From positions 2,232,001-2,296,000 of the forward strand of contig NZ_AP031415.1 of assembly GCF_042850985.1 (NCBI RefSeq): 64,000 nucleotides of DNA. The letters are read 5' to 3'. Of this stretch, positions 41,870 through 50,668 are shown piece by piece (positions within the stretch are counted from its first letter, which is position 1; the number at the start of each line of letters is the position of its first letter). The stretch comes from Allocoprobacillus sp002160865 (GTDB lineage: Bacteria; Bacillota_I; Bacilli_A; Erysipelotrichales; Coprobacillaceae). The notes under the pieces are model-generated. The model did no database searches, was not told the DNA's origin, and was given only the letters and a program-made list of their open reading frames with translations. The position numbers were made by a program, and so were the translations under genes.

Positions 41870-44545
41870 TTATTTTGCATCTTTAGTTGCAAATTTAGAT
41901 TCATAATCATAAATTGTACGTAAGATTTCTTCCATATCTTTAACGATTGGCATTCTTGGGTTAGCTGGAGTACATTGATCTTCATAAGCATTCATAGCAA
42001 TTCTATGAATTGATTCTTCCCAAGCAGCTTTGTCGATACCTTGTGATTTAACGTTAGTTGCTACACCAACTTTAACGCATAATTCTTCACAAGCATCAGC
42101 AAACATTTTTACACCTTCTTCAGGAGTCTTAGGATTTAATCCAATCAATTGAGCTAATTCCATGTATTTAACATCTGCTTTATAGTTTTCAATTTTTGGC
42201 CAGATATTTAATTTAGTTGGAACAGTACCATTGTATCTAATAACATGTGGTAATAAGATACCATTTGTACGTCCATGAGGAATGTGCCATTCTCCACCAA
42301 TCTTATGAGCTAATGAGTGGTTCATTCCTAAGAATGCATTTGCAAATGCCATACCTGCAATTGTTGCAGCATTGTGCATTTTTTCTCTAGCGATTGGAGT
42401 TCCTTTATTTACTGATTCATCTAAGTAATCAAATACCATCTTAACAGCTTGTTTAGCCCATCCATCAGTAAAGTCAGAAGCTAAGATAGATACATATGCT
42501 TCAACAGCATGTGTTAATACGTCAATACCTGTATCAGCAGCAATTGCTGGTGGTAAGCTCATAACAAATTCTGGATCTACGATAGCTACAGTTGGAGTTA
42601 AAGCGTAGTCAGTTAATGGATATTTCTTATTTGCTTTCTTATCAGTAATAACGGCAAATGGTGTAACTTCTGAACCTGTACCAGAAGTTGTTGGGATACA
42701 GATTAATCTTGCTTTTTTACCTAATTCAGGGAATTTGAAAGCACGTTTTCTAATATCCATGAATTTTTGTTTGATATCATCAAAGTTTACTTCTGGATGT
42801 TCATACATTAACCACATAACTTTTGCAGCATCCATTGAAGATCCTCCACCTAATGCGATAATAACATCTGGTTGGAATTTTCTCATTAATTCAACACCTT
42901 CGTTAACTGTATCAATACTTGGATCTGGTTCTACATCAAAGTATAATTCTAAGTCAACTTTATTACGTCTTCTTCTGATAACGTCTTCAATCTTTTCAAC
43001 ATATCCAAGATTGTACATACCTCTATCAGTAATAATCATGGCTTTTTCCATGTATTTCATATCTCTTAAATATCTAATTGAATTTCTTTCAAAGTAGATT
43101 TTTGGAGGAAGTTTAACCCATTGCATATTGTTGTTACGTCTCCCTATTCTCTTAATATTTAATAAGTTTACAGCACTAACGTTGTTAGAAACTGAGTTAT
43201 GACCATAAGAACCACATCCTAATGTCAATGATGGAATGAACGCATTATAAACTGAACCAATTCCACCAAATGTAGATGGGGCATTTTCAATAACACGAAT
43301 AGCTTTACATCTTAAACCAAATTCTACTGCAATATCATGATTTTGTGTATGAATAGCAGCAGAGTGTCCTAAACCATTGAATGCTACCATTGCAGCAGAT
43401 TTATTAATACCATCTTCAGTTGAAGTTGCTTTTAAGATAGCTAATACTGGAGATAATTTTTCTCTTGTTAATGGTTCATTTGGACCAACTTCTTTACATT
43501 CAGCAAGTAAGATTTGTGTATCTTCTGGCACTTTAAATCCTGCTTGTTCAGCAATCCATGTTGCAGGTTTACCAACAACAGCAGCATTAACTGTACCAAC
43601 TTCATTGACTTTATCACTATATGCTTCAGCACCAAACATATATTTTTCAAGTTTTGCTTTTTCTTCACCGTTTACCCAGTATACTTTAAAACGAGAAATT
43701 TCTTCTTTAAACTCATTATAAATTTCTTGGTCAACAATTGCAGCTTGTTCAGAAGCACAAATCATACCATTATCAAATGATTTTGATAACACGATATCAT
43801 TAACAGCTCTCTTTAATACACATGTTTTTTCAACGTATGCAGGTACGTTACCAGCACCAACACCTAAAGCAGGTTTACCACAAGAGTAAGCAGCTTTAAC
43901 CATTGCATTACCACCAGTTGCTAAAATTGTAGCAACATTAGGATGATTCATTAATGCATTTGTTGCATACATAGATCCACGTACACCAATCCATTGAATA
44001 CAATCTTCAGGAGCTCCAGCAGCAATTGCAGCATCTCTGATAACTTTTGCAGCTTGAACTGAACATTCATATGCAGATGGATGGAATGAGAAAATAATTG
44101 GGTTTCTTGTCTTTAATGAAATTAAAGATTTAAAAATAACTGTTGAAGTTGGATTTGTTGTTGGTACAATACCACAAATAACTCCAACTGGTTCAGCAAT
44201 TTCAGTGATTCCAGTTAAAGGATCTTCATTAATAATTCCAACTGTTTTCAAGTGACGAAGATTACTTGTTACATATTCGCAGGCGAATAAGTTTTTAACA
44301 GCTTTATCTTCAAAAACACCTCTACCAGTTTCGTTGACAGCTGCTTCTGCTAAAACACCATGTTGATCTAATCCAGCAACAGAACATTTAGCAACAATGT
44401 AATCAACTGCATCTTGACTATAAGATTCAAATTTGTCTAATGCAACTAATGCTTTTTGAACTAACTCATCAATATGAGTATCAATTTGTTCATTAGTCCA
44501 TTCAGCCTTTGGGGCTTCTTTTTTTACAGCTTTTTTTTCTGCCAT
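41870..44545 (-). CDS. adhE: Bifunctional acetaldehyde-CoA / alcohol dehydrogenase
   Basis: An 891-aa fermentative enzyme that reduces acetyl-CoA to ethanol with two NADH. The N-terminal ALDH domain has the catalytic Cys in SFDNGMICASEQAAIV and an end GGIGSVYNAFIPSLTLGCGS. The C-terminal iron-dependent ADH domain has ALGGGSSMDAAKVMW and the iron ligands in NHSLAHKIGGEWHIPHG. The first 17 residues are Lys/Ala rich. AdhE usually forms spirosomes. The promoter overlaps a Rex-like box, fitting NADH-controlled expression. Confidence 0.98.
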   Translation of the reverse strand: MAEKKAVKKEAPKAEWTNEQIDTHIDELVQKALVALDKFESYSQDAVDYIVAKCSVAGLDQHGVLAEAAVNETGRGVFEDKAVKNLFACEYVTSNLRHLKTVGIINEDPLTGITEIAEPVGVICGIVPTTNPTSTVIFKSLISLKTRNPIIFSFHPSAYECSVQAAKVIRDAAIAAGAPEDCIQWIGVRGSMYATNALMNHPNVATILATGGNAMVKAAYSCGKPALGVGAGNVPAYVEKTCVLKRAVNDIVLSKSFDNGMICASEQAAIVDQEIYNEFKEEISRFKVYWVNGEEKAKLEKYMFGAEAYSDKVNEVGTVNAAVVGKPATWIAEQAGFKVPEDTQILLAECKEVGPNEPLTREKLSPVLAILKATSTEDGINKSAAMVAFNGLGHSAAIHTQNHDIAVEFGLRCKAIRVIENAPSTFGGIGSVYNAFIPSLTLGCGSYGHNSVSNNVSAVNLLNIKRIGRRNNNMQWVKLPPKIYFERNSIRYLRDMKYMEKAMIITDRGMYNLGYVEKIEDVIRRRRNKVDLELYFDVEPDPSIDTVNEGVELMRKFQPDVIIALGGGSSMDAAKVMWLMYEHPEVNFDDIKQKFMDIRKRAFKFPELGKKARLICIPTTSGTGSEVTPFAVITDKKANKKYPLTDYALTPTVAIVDPEFVMSLPPAIAADTGIDVLTHAVEAYVSILASDFTDGWAKQAVKMVFDYLDESVNKGTPIAREKMHNAATIAGMAFANAFLGMNHSLAHKIGGEWHIPHGRTNGILLPHVIRYNGTVPTKLNIWPKIENYKADVKYMELAQLIGLNPKTPEEGVKMFADACEELCVKVGVATNVKSQGIDKAAWEESIHRIAMNAYEDQCTPANPRMPIVKDMEEILRTIYDYESKFATKDAK

Positions 44546-44581
44546 AACATTTCCTCCGACATCATTAATATTTATACGATA

Positions 44582-44614
44582 AATATACTATATTCCTTGT
44601 GAAAAAACAAGCAA
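44582..44614 (-). promoter_or_regulatory. adhE promoter with candidate Rex operator
   Basis: On the minus strand, TTGTTT (44610-44605), 17 bp, TATATT (44587-44582). An 18-bp element, TTGTGAAAAAACAAGCAA on the plus strand (44597-44614), matches the Rex box (TTGTGAA, 4 bp, TTCACAA) perfectly in one half and partly in the other, and covers the -35. Rex represses adhE in many Firmicutes when NADH is low. The rex gene is not in view. Confidence 0.5.
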
Positions 44615-44708
44615 GAGAAGATATTTTTTAAAAATAAACCTCTTACATTTTATGTAAACCTTTTCAATTTTTGCAATGAAAAGTTATATCAAAAACATTT
44701 TATACACA

Positions 44709-44733
44709 AAGAGTCAACCCACAGGTTGACTCA
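44709..44733 (-). terminator. Hairpin terminator of pgk-tpiA
   Basis: A perfect 9-bp stem GAGTCAACC (44711-44719) with GGTTGACTC (44724-44732) and a 4-nt loop. The following T-run on the minus strand is short (TTTGTG), so termination may be incomplete. Confidence 0.7.
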
Positions 44734-44742
44734 CTTCTTTTA

Positions 44743-45486
44743 TTAATCTAATGCAGCAATCATTGCTTTATAAGAATCTTCTTGTAAAGAAGCTCCACCA
44801 ACTAATGCTCCATCAATATCAGGTTGTTCTAATAAAGCTTTCAATCCTTCTGGTTTAACTGATCCACCATATTGGATTCTTACCTTATCAGCAACTTCTT
44901 GTCCATATAATTCAGCAACAACGCTTCTAATATATGCACAAACATCTTGAGCAATTTCATTAGTTGCTGTTTTTCCAGTACCAATAGCCCATACTGGTTC
45001 ATAAGCAATAACAACACGACTTGCACAGTTTGGACATACATCTTTAAATGCAGCTACTGTTTGAGTTTTCACAACATCTTTAGTTGTTCCTGCTTCATAT
45101 TCTTCTAATGTTTCACCAACACATACAATTGGAGTTAAATCATTTGATAAAACTTGACGCATTTTTGCATTCACTGTTTCATCAGTTTCACCAAAATATT
45201 GTCTTCTTTCAGAGTGACCTAAAATAACCCATTCTACTCCAATTTCTTTTAACATGCTTACACTCACTTCTCCAGTATAAGCACCACTATCTTTAAAATG
45301 ACAGTTTTGAGCAGCAACAATTAAGTTTTTAGCTGCACCTTTAGCAGTCTGTAAAGCTAAATATGGAGTTGCAATTCCCCAATCAGCTTTATCAGTGCAT
45401 GCTCCATCAACCGCTTCAACAAAAGCTTTTGTTTGGGCAATTGTTTTATTCATTTTCCAGTTTCCTACGATAATTGGTTTTCTCAT
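44743..45486 (-). CDS. tpiA: Triosephosphate isomerase
   Basis: Interconverts dihydroxyacetone phosphate and glyceraldehyde-3-P, 247 aa. Catalytic residues are in VGNWKMNKT (Asn, Lys), ILGHSERRQYF (His) and VIAYEPVWAIGTGKT (Glu). The ATG at 45486 has AAGGGG upstream and lies 16 bp after pgk, which gives a pgk-tpiA operon. gapA, normally just upstream of pgk, is not here. Confidence 0.98.
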   Translation of the reverse strand: MRKPIIVGNWKMNKTIAQTKAFVEAVDGACTDKADWGIATPYLALQTAKGAAKNLIVAAQNCHFKDSGAYTGEVSVSMLKEIGVEWVILGHSERRQYFGETDETVNAKMRQVLSNDLTPIVCVGETLEEYEAGTTKDVVKTQTVAAFKDVCPNCASRVVIAYEPVWAIGTGKTATNEIAQDVCAYIRSVVAELYGQEVADKVRIQYGGSVKPEGLKALLEQPDIDGALVGGASLQEDSYKAMIAALD

Positions 45487-45502
45487 CTTTATAATCCCCT
45501 TA

Positions 45503-46687
45503 TTATTTATCATCAATTGCAGCAATACCAGGTAATACTTTACCTTCCATATATTCTAATGAAGCTCCTCCACCAGTTGAGATATGAGAAACTTTATCAG
45601 CATATCCAAGTTGCATAACAGCAGCAGCACTATCTCCACCACCGATAATTGTATTAGCATCTGGTAAGTTTGCTAAAGCTTCGCATACTGCGATAGTTCC
45701 TTTAGCGAATGGTTCCATTTCAAATACACCCATTGGACCATTCCATACAACAGTTTTAGCTCCTTCTAAAGCAGCTTTGATATTTTCAACTGATTTAGGT
45801 CCAATATCTAATCCCATGTATCCTTCTGGAATATCTTCACCACATACTTTGATATCACCTTCAGCAGCAAATGCATTATTGATTACTGAATCAACAGGTA
45901 AGATTAATTTATCTCCACCTTTTTCAATGATTTCTTTAGCTACTTCAATACGATCATCTTCAACTAAAGAATTACCAATTTCATGTCCCATAGCTTTCAT
46001 GAAAGTATAAGTCATACCTCCACCAACGATAACTTTATCAGCAATCTTTAATAAGTTTTCAATAACTAAGATCTTATCAGAAACTTTAGCTCCACCTAAA
46101 ATAGCAACCATTGGTCTTTCAGGATCACTTACAGCTTTTCCAATATAAGCAATTTCTTTTTCAACTAAGAATCCAGCAGCAGATGGTAAATGAGCAGGAA
46201 TTCCAGCAGTAGAAGCATGTGCTCTATGTACTGAACCGAATGCATCTTCAACGAATACATCTCCTAATGATGCCCAATATTTACCTAATTCAGGATCATT
46301 TTTGCTTTCACCTTTTTCATAACGTGTATTTTGTACTAAGATCACTTGAGCATTATCAGCTTCTTTAACAGCATTTTCAAGTTCAGGTCCTCTTGTACAG
46401 TTTACAAACTTCACATCTACTCCTAATAATTCAGATAATCTAGGAGCTACAACAGATAAATCATTTTTTGCTTTATCTTCTTCAGTTTTTACTTTACCTA
46501 AATGTGAGAACAATACGATAGCTTTTGGTTTTTGTTCTAACAAATATTTTAAAGTTGGTAAAGCGGCAACAATTCTGTTGTCATTAGTAATTTCTCCTGT
46601 TTCTTTGTTTCTAGGTACATTGAAGTCAACACGAACTAAGACAGTTTTTCCAGTGACTTCAATATCTTTAATTGTTTTTTTGTCCAT
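45503..46687 (-). CDS. pgk: Phosphoglycerate kinase
   Basis: Substrate-level ATP formation in glycolysis, 394 aa. Signature VLVRVDFNVPRNKETGEI near residue 20, the hinge and nucleotide region GGAKVSDKI and the C-terminal IGGGDSAAAVMQLG are intact. The ATG at 46687 has GGAGG 10 nt upstream; a TTG three codons earlier is less likely. It has a consensus promoter. Confidence 0.98.
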   Translation of the reverse strand: MDKKTIKDIEVTGKTVLVRVDFNVPRNKETGEITNDNRIVAALPTLKYLLEQKPKAIVLFSHLGKVKTEEDKAKNDLSVVAPRLSELLGVDVKFVNCTRGPELENAVKEADNAQVILVQNTRYEKGESKNDPELGKYWASLGDVFVEDAFGSVHRAHASTAGIPAHLPSAAGFLVEKEIAYIGKAVSDPERPMVAILGGAKVSDKILVIENLLKIADKVIVGGGMTYTFMKAMGHEIGNSLVEDDRIEVAKEIIEKGGDKLILPVDSVINNAFAAEGDIKVCGEDIPEGYMGLDIGPKSVENIKAALEGAKTVVWNGPMGVFEMEPFAKGTIAVCEALANLPDANTIIGGGDSAAAVMQLGYADKVSHISTGGGASLEYMEGKVLPGIAAIDDK

Positions 46688-46710
46688 TTTTCTCAATCCT
46701 CCATGTGCAA

Positions 46711-46739
46711 ATTATAACATTCTTATCATTGATTTTCAA
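46711..46739 (-). promoter_or_regulatory. Promoter of pgk-tpiA
   Basis: On the minus strand, TTGAAA (46739-46734), 17 bp, then a perfect TATAAT (46716-46711), about 23 bp ahead of the ATG. Confidence 0.8.
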
Positions 46740-46918
46740 TTGCTTTTATAATTGTTAAAACAATAAAAATTGTCTTTTTTTGTAAAATTAGAAAAGGATA
46801 TTTTTATATTTTATGCAAACTCAAAATGATCTTCATATAATCGACATTTATTACCCCATTGTATAAAAAACGCTTTCACCAATACATTATCTTGACATAT
46901 ATTAATAGTGGTGATTTT

Positions 46919-47212
46919 ATGTATGATGATATCCTTCAATATATCCATAACCCGCAAACTCTCATCATTGATTTGCGTGATGAATTTTCTTTTCGCCAAC
47001 ATCATTTAAAAAATGCCATCAATATTCCTAAGGATGATTTAAAAAGTCAAATTCCATATTTACCTCACAATAAACTTTTATACTTCATCTGCGATACTGG
47101 AAAAACTGCTAAACAAATAGCCAAACAATGCCAACAATTAGGTTATCAATGTCAATATTTTCCTCATAGTTTTCAATCCTTACTGATTTTAGAAAAACAA
47201 CAATTCTTTTAA
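46919..47212 (+). CDS. Rhodanese-like domain protein
   Basis: A 97-aa single rhodanese domain: LIIDLRDEFSFRQHHLKNAI followed by NIPKDDL, then the active-site loop in LYFICDTGKTAKQIAKQC with the persulfide-carrying Cys. Small standalone rhodaneses move sulfane sulfur; the partner is unknown. The ATG at 46919 has only a weak GTGGTG ahead and the frame is open further upstream, so the start is uncertain. It is divergent from pgk. Confidence 0.82.
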   Translation: MYDDILQYIHNPQTLIIDLRDEFSFRQHHLKNAINIPKDDLKSQIPYLPHNKLLYFICDTGKTAKQIAKQCQQLGYQCQYFPHSFQSLLILEKQQFF

Positions 47213-47216
47213 AAAA

Positions 47217-47250
47217 TAAAAAAAGATGATTGACCTTTCCAAATCATCTA
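47217..47250. terminator. Bidirectional terminator between the rhodanese gene and manO
   Basis: AGATGATT (47224-47231) pairs with AATCATCT (47242-47249) around a 10-nt loop, with A/T tracts on both sides. The right arm contains part of the manO stop codon. Confidence 0.85.
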
Positions 47251-47628
47251 TTTTGACTTTCTATGAAAAAGATTGCTTAATCCACGCTTAAGAACCTGAA
47301 AAAAACTTAAAGAACGAACCATTCTCTTGCCTGGAATATATTGATGAATGGCTCTTAAAGTCGCTTTATTATCACGTGTTGAAAAAGTAAAATAACCATT
47401 CTTTTTTGTATAGATAGCAAAACGTGGAATCCATTTTCCTTTCAATATGACAGAAGCCATCACATAATCAACTTCTTCCCATGGAATCTGGATATAATCT
47501 CTTACATTTCTTTCATTATAAAATTCAAAAGCATGATCTCCAATCATCACCTGACCATAATTAGCCATTCCTAAATAAGATGTTGCCTTAATTGTTAAAT
47601 CAACTTTGGCATTTAAAGACTGTACCAT
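47248..47628 (-). CDS. manO: ManO, DUF956 family (mannose-PTS associated)
   Basis: A 126-aa DUF956 protein. Members are nearly always next to mannose-family PTS genes, and ManO has been reported as a repressor-like modulator of manLMN in lactic acid bacteria. SLNAKVDLTIKATSYLGMAN and NERNVRDYIQIPWEEVDYV are typical. The ATG at 47628 follows AGGAGGG; a longer frame starts inside the upstream hairpin and is not used. It is the last gene of the man operon, behind an attenuating hairpin. Confidence 0.88.
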   Translation of the reverse strand: MVQSLNAKVDLTIKATSYLGMANYGQVMIGDHAFEFYNERNVRDYIQIPWEEVDYVMASVILKGKWIPRFAIYTKKNGYFTFSTRDNKATLRAIHQYIPGKRMVRSLSFFQVLKRGLSNLFHRKSK

Positions 47629-47648
47629 TGTTTCCCTCCTACTATTTA

Positions 47649-47680
47649 TGAAAAGCTCAGCATGAAAGCTGAGCTTTTCA
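47649..47680 (-). terminator. Strong hairpin between manZ and manO (probable attenuator)
   Basis: A perfect 13-bp inverted repeat (47649-47661 with 47668-47680) with a 6-nt loop, but with only a short T-run after it. It may partly terminate or protect the manXYZ message from 3' decay, lowering manO expression. Confidence 0.6.
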
Positions 47681-47695
47681 TCATTCTTCATTATT

Positions 47696-48613
47696 TTACA
47701 TAATTCTAGCTAAACGTGCAAGAATACCAACAGCAAATAATGCGATGATAATAACGATAGGTGAAACTTTCTTTTTCAATAACCAGCAGCATAATAATGT
47801 TAATAATAAAGCTGCTAAACCTGGAATTAATTGGTCTAAGTTCTGTTGTAAAGTTGTTACTTTTTCAACATTTAATCCAGCTGCTCCTAAAGTTGAATAT
47901 TGTTCTAATGCTGATTTAATACCTTCAGCAGTTCCAGAAATTTTTGACCAATCAATATAAGCTCCTGCTGATTGTGTAACTTTAGATACAACAGGTGTAA
48001 ATGAAATTGTCACCCAACGTTGAACTAATGCTCCAATAATAAACATACCTAAAATAGAAGCTCCTTGAGTCACTTTTCCAATCAATCCACCAGATAAGTC
48101 TTGAGCAATTGAAGTTCCGACTTTATAACCAAATTCTTGAGTATACCAAATAAAAGCAATACGAATAATATTCCATGCAAAGAAGAATAATAAAGGTCCA
48201 ACAATATTACCACTTAACGCTAAAGAAGCTCCTAATGCTCCTAAGATTGGTCTTAAAGTAAACCAGAACACTGGATCTCCAACCCCAGCAAGAGGTCCCA
48301 TCATACCAACTTTAACCCCTTGAATAGCCTGATCATTGATATCTGCTCCATTAGCACGCTCTTCTTCTAAAGCTAATGTAACCCCCATAACTGGTGCTGA
48401 AACATATGGATGTGTGTTATAGAACTCCATATGTCTTTTTAATGCTGCAATACGATCTTCCTTTTGAGGATATAATCTTTTGATAGCTGGGATAATTGAG
48501 AAACACCAACCACCATTTTGCATACGTTCATAGTTCCATGATCCTTGAAGGAACTGATGACGCATAGCAACGGAAATTCTATCTTTTTTAGTTAATTTAA
48601 TTTTTTCTGCCAT
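47696..48613 (-). CDS. manZ: PTS mannose/fructose/sorbose-family IID component
   Basis: A 305-aa membrane subunit that forms the sugar channel with IIC. The conserved start MRHQFLQGSWNYERMQNGGW and GPLAGVGDPVFWFTLRPIL are diagnostic. The hydrophobic C-terminal part contains the membrane segments. GGAGG precedes the ATG at 48613. Confidence 0.95.
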   Translation of the reverse strand: MAEKIKLTKKDRISVAMRHQFLQGSWNYERMQNGGWCFSIIPAIKRLYPQKEDRIAALKRHMEFYNTHPYVSAPVMGVTLALEEERANGADINDQAIQGVKVGMMGPLAGVGDPVFWFTLRPILGALGASLALSGNIVGPLLFFFAWNIIRIAFIWYTQEFGYKVGTSIAQDLSGGLIGKVTQGASILGMFIIGALVQRWVTISFTPVVSKVTQSAGAYIDWSKISGTAEGIKSALEQYSTLGAAGLNVEKVTTLQQNLDQLIPGLAALLLTLLCCWLLKKKVSPIVIIIALFAVGILARLARIM

Positions 48614-48633
48614 TTTCTTGTCCTCCTTCAAGA

Positions 48634-49449
48634 TTAATAATCATTTAATATATCACCTAATGGATCTCCAGAACCTCCAGTTCCTCCATTAGAAGAACCT
48701 CCATTTTCTTTTAATCCTAAGTAAATTAATGCTAATGCAACACCAATAGCTCCTAAAGCAATTAATGTTAATTCACCAATAGCTGCAAGAACGAATCCTA
48801 AGGCAAAGAATGGCCAAGTTTCTTTTGTTGACATCATGTTGATAACCATTGCATAACCAACAGCTGCAACCATTCCTCCACCAACAGTCATACCACCTGA
48901 TAACCATGGAGGCATTTGATTTAATGCATCTGTTACCACTTGTGCAGGTACGAAGCATAATGCTGCAGCAGGAATCGCAATTCTCACACCTTGTAAAAGA
49001 ATAGCTAAAATATGCCATGTTTCAATTGCACGAATATTTCCTTTTTCAGCAGCACCATCCATAAAGTGAACCATAGGAATAGCAATTGTACGACAAATCA
49101 TTGTTAAGAATAAACCAGCTACTGAAAGTGGTACAGCTACAGCAATTGAAGTTGAAATAGCTGTTTGAACATCAGTTGTTCCACCTTCTAAACCTAAAAC
49201 CATAATAATCGCTGAAGCAACTGAAGCCAAAGCTGCATCTGGTGCAACAGCCGCCCCAACATTTGCCCATCCAAGAGCAATCATCTGTAATGAACCACCT
49301 AAAACAATTCCTTCTGTAAGGTGTCCACTGACTAATCCAATTAACGTACACGCTACTAATGGTTGATGGAACTGAAATTCATCAAGAATCCCTTCCATAC
49401 CAGCAAGTAGGGCAACGATAATAATCAATACTATTGTAATAAAAGACAT
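48634..49449 (-). CDS. manY: PTS mannose/fructose/sorbose-family IIC component
   Basis: A 271-aa polytopic permease (start MSFITIVLIIIVALLAGMEG, then FHQPLVACTLIGLVSGHLTE and GGSLQMIALGWANVGAAVAP). About eight membrane helices. The C-terminal tail is Gly/Ser-rich (GGSSNGGTGGSGDPLGD), common in Gram-positive members. It lies between manX and manZ. Confidence 0.96.
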   Translation of the reverse strand: MSFITIVLIIIVALLAGMEGILDEFQFHQPLVACTLIGLVSGHLTEGIVLGGSLQMIALGWANVGAAVAPDAALASVASAIIMVLGLEGGTTDVQTAISTSIAVAVPLSVAGLFLTMICRTIAIPMVHFMDGAAEKGNIRAIETWHILAILLQGVRIAIPAAALCFVPAQVVTDALNQMPPWLSGGMTVGGGMVAAVGYAMVINMMSTKETWPFFALGFVLAAIGELTLIALGAIGVALALIYLGLKENGGSSNGGTGGSGDPLGDILNDY

Positions 49450-49467
49450 TATGTTTTCCTCCCTATT

Positions 49468-50457
49468 TTAAGATTTTGCTAATTCTGCTTTTGCTTTTTT
49501 AAGAAGATTATCTATATTTTCATTAGAATCAGATGGAACTTTACGAACATCAAAAGTAATTCCCATTGATTTTAATTTTTCAATTGTTTTGACATCATCT
49601 TCTCCCATAGCAATTGCCTTATTGACAACAACTTTTCCAAGTGAATGTGCCATAGATCCAATATTTAATTCTTTAATATCGACTCCACCTTCAATTGCAC
49701 GAAGGGCATCTTGAGGTGTTTCAAATAATAACATAGCTTTTGTTGCTCCAAAACGTGGATCTTTTGCAACCTGAATCATTTTATCAATTGGAACGACATT
49801 GGCTTTGACACCTGGTGGCGCAGCCTGTTCAATCATTTTCTTACGTAAATCATCATGAGCAACAGAATCAGAAACAACAATAATACGATTTGGTTGTGTT
49901 GTTTTTGTCCAAGTTGTAGCGACTTGCCCATGTAATAAACGTGTATCCACACGTGCTAAAACATATTTAATGTGTCCATCTCCTAACACTGTTCCTTCAG
50001 GAATAGCTCCTTGAGGTTGTGTTGGCTGCTGAACAGTTGCTTCTTTCTTTTCTGGTTCTAATGTTTCTGGACGAACCTTAACCCCTTCTCTTGCAACCTC
50101 TACAATGTGTTTAGCAATTTCATGTGCAGTTTGCATAGACATACGTGAAGCATAAGCTTCAATCAGCATTGGCAAATTCAAGCCAGTCACAATTGCCCAT
50201 TTGTCTTCATGACCATCAAGAAGTCCATTAGATTGATTGAATGGTGTTCCACCCCATAAATCAACCATGAATAATACTTCATCAGGATTTGCAAATGTAG
50301 CAATAGCTTCTTGAATTTTAGCCTTTAAGTCATCAGGACCTTCGCTAGGTTGTAATGTCACAGCTTTCACATCTGGCTGTTCACCAAAAATCATAGATCC
50401 TGATTGCAAAATACCATTAGCGAATTCACCATGGCTAGCAAGAATAATTCCTACCAT
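49468..50457 (-). CDS. manX: PTS mannose-family IIAB component
   Basis: A 329-aa fusion. The IIA domain carries phospho-His9 in GIILASHGEFANGIL. An Ala/Pro/Gln linker (KKEATVQQPTQPQGAIPEGT, about residues 133-152) leads to IIB with its phospho-His in RVDTRLLHGQVATTW. The IIA-IIB fused layout is that of Firmicute ManL. Expression is probably gated by the RNA antiterminator upstream. Confidence 0.96.
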   Translation of the reverse strand: MVGIILASHGEFANGILQSGSMIFGEQPDVKAVTLQPSEGPDDLKAKIQEAIATFANPDEVLFMVDLWGGTPFNQSNGLLDGHEDKWAIVTGLNLPMLIEAYASRMSMQTAHEIAKHIVEVAREGVKVRPETLEPEKKEATVQQPTQPQGAIPEGTVLGDGHIKYVLARVDTRLLHGQVATTWTKTTQPNRIIVVSDSVAHDDLRKKMIEQAAPPGVKANVVPIDKMIQVAKDPRFGATKAMLLFETPQDALRAIEGGVDIKELNIGSMAHSLGKVVVNKAIAMGEDDVKTIEKLKSMGITFDVRKVPSDSNENIDNLLKKAKAELAKS

Positions 50458-50494
50458 TTTTGTTTTTCCTCCCTTTCTTTCTACTTAATAGATG

Positions 50495-50588
50495 CAAAAA
50501 AGGCAGACATGTCTATCTTCATTGAGAATACAATCATCCTGTTATATTCTCAATCAAAATAGTTCATGCCTGCCTAACAGTAACACAC
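50495..50588 (-). promoter_or_regulatory. RNA antiterminator (RAT) and overlapping terminator in the manXYZ leader
   Basis: The minus-strand leader contains GUGUUACUGUUAGGCAGGCAUGAAC (RAT-like, plus 50562-50588), similar to BglG/LicT/SacY target sites. Its GGCAGGCAUG (50574-50565) also forms the 5' arm of a 10-bp terminator with CAUGUCUGCC (50511-50502) followed by six U. The long loop contains a second 10-bp stem (50545-50554 with 50521-50530). The RAT overlapping the terminator arm is the classic arrangement for transcription antitermination. Confidence 0.75.
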
Positions 50589-50609
50589 TATTAAATATTC
50601 TTTTTTCTA

Positions 50610-50643
50610 GTTATAGGCTACCATATTCTCAAACCCTTGTCAA
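50610..50643 (-). promoter_or_regulatory. Candidate promoter of manXYZ-manO
   Basis: On the minus strand, a perfect TTGACA (50643-50638) is followed at 17 bp by TAGCCT and further on by TATAAC (50615-50610). The -35 is good and the -10 is uncertain. It overlaps the last codons of, or just follows, the antiterminator gene. Confidence 0.5.
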
Positions 50644-50668
50644 GAATTTGAATATTTTTATCAAAACA

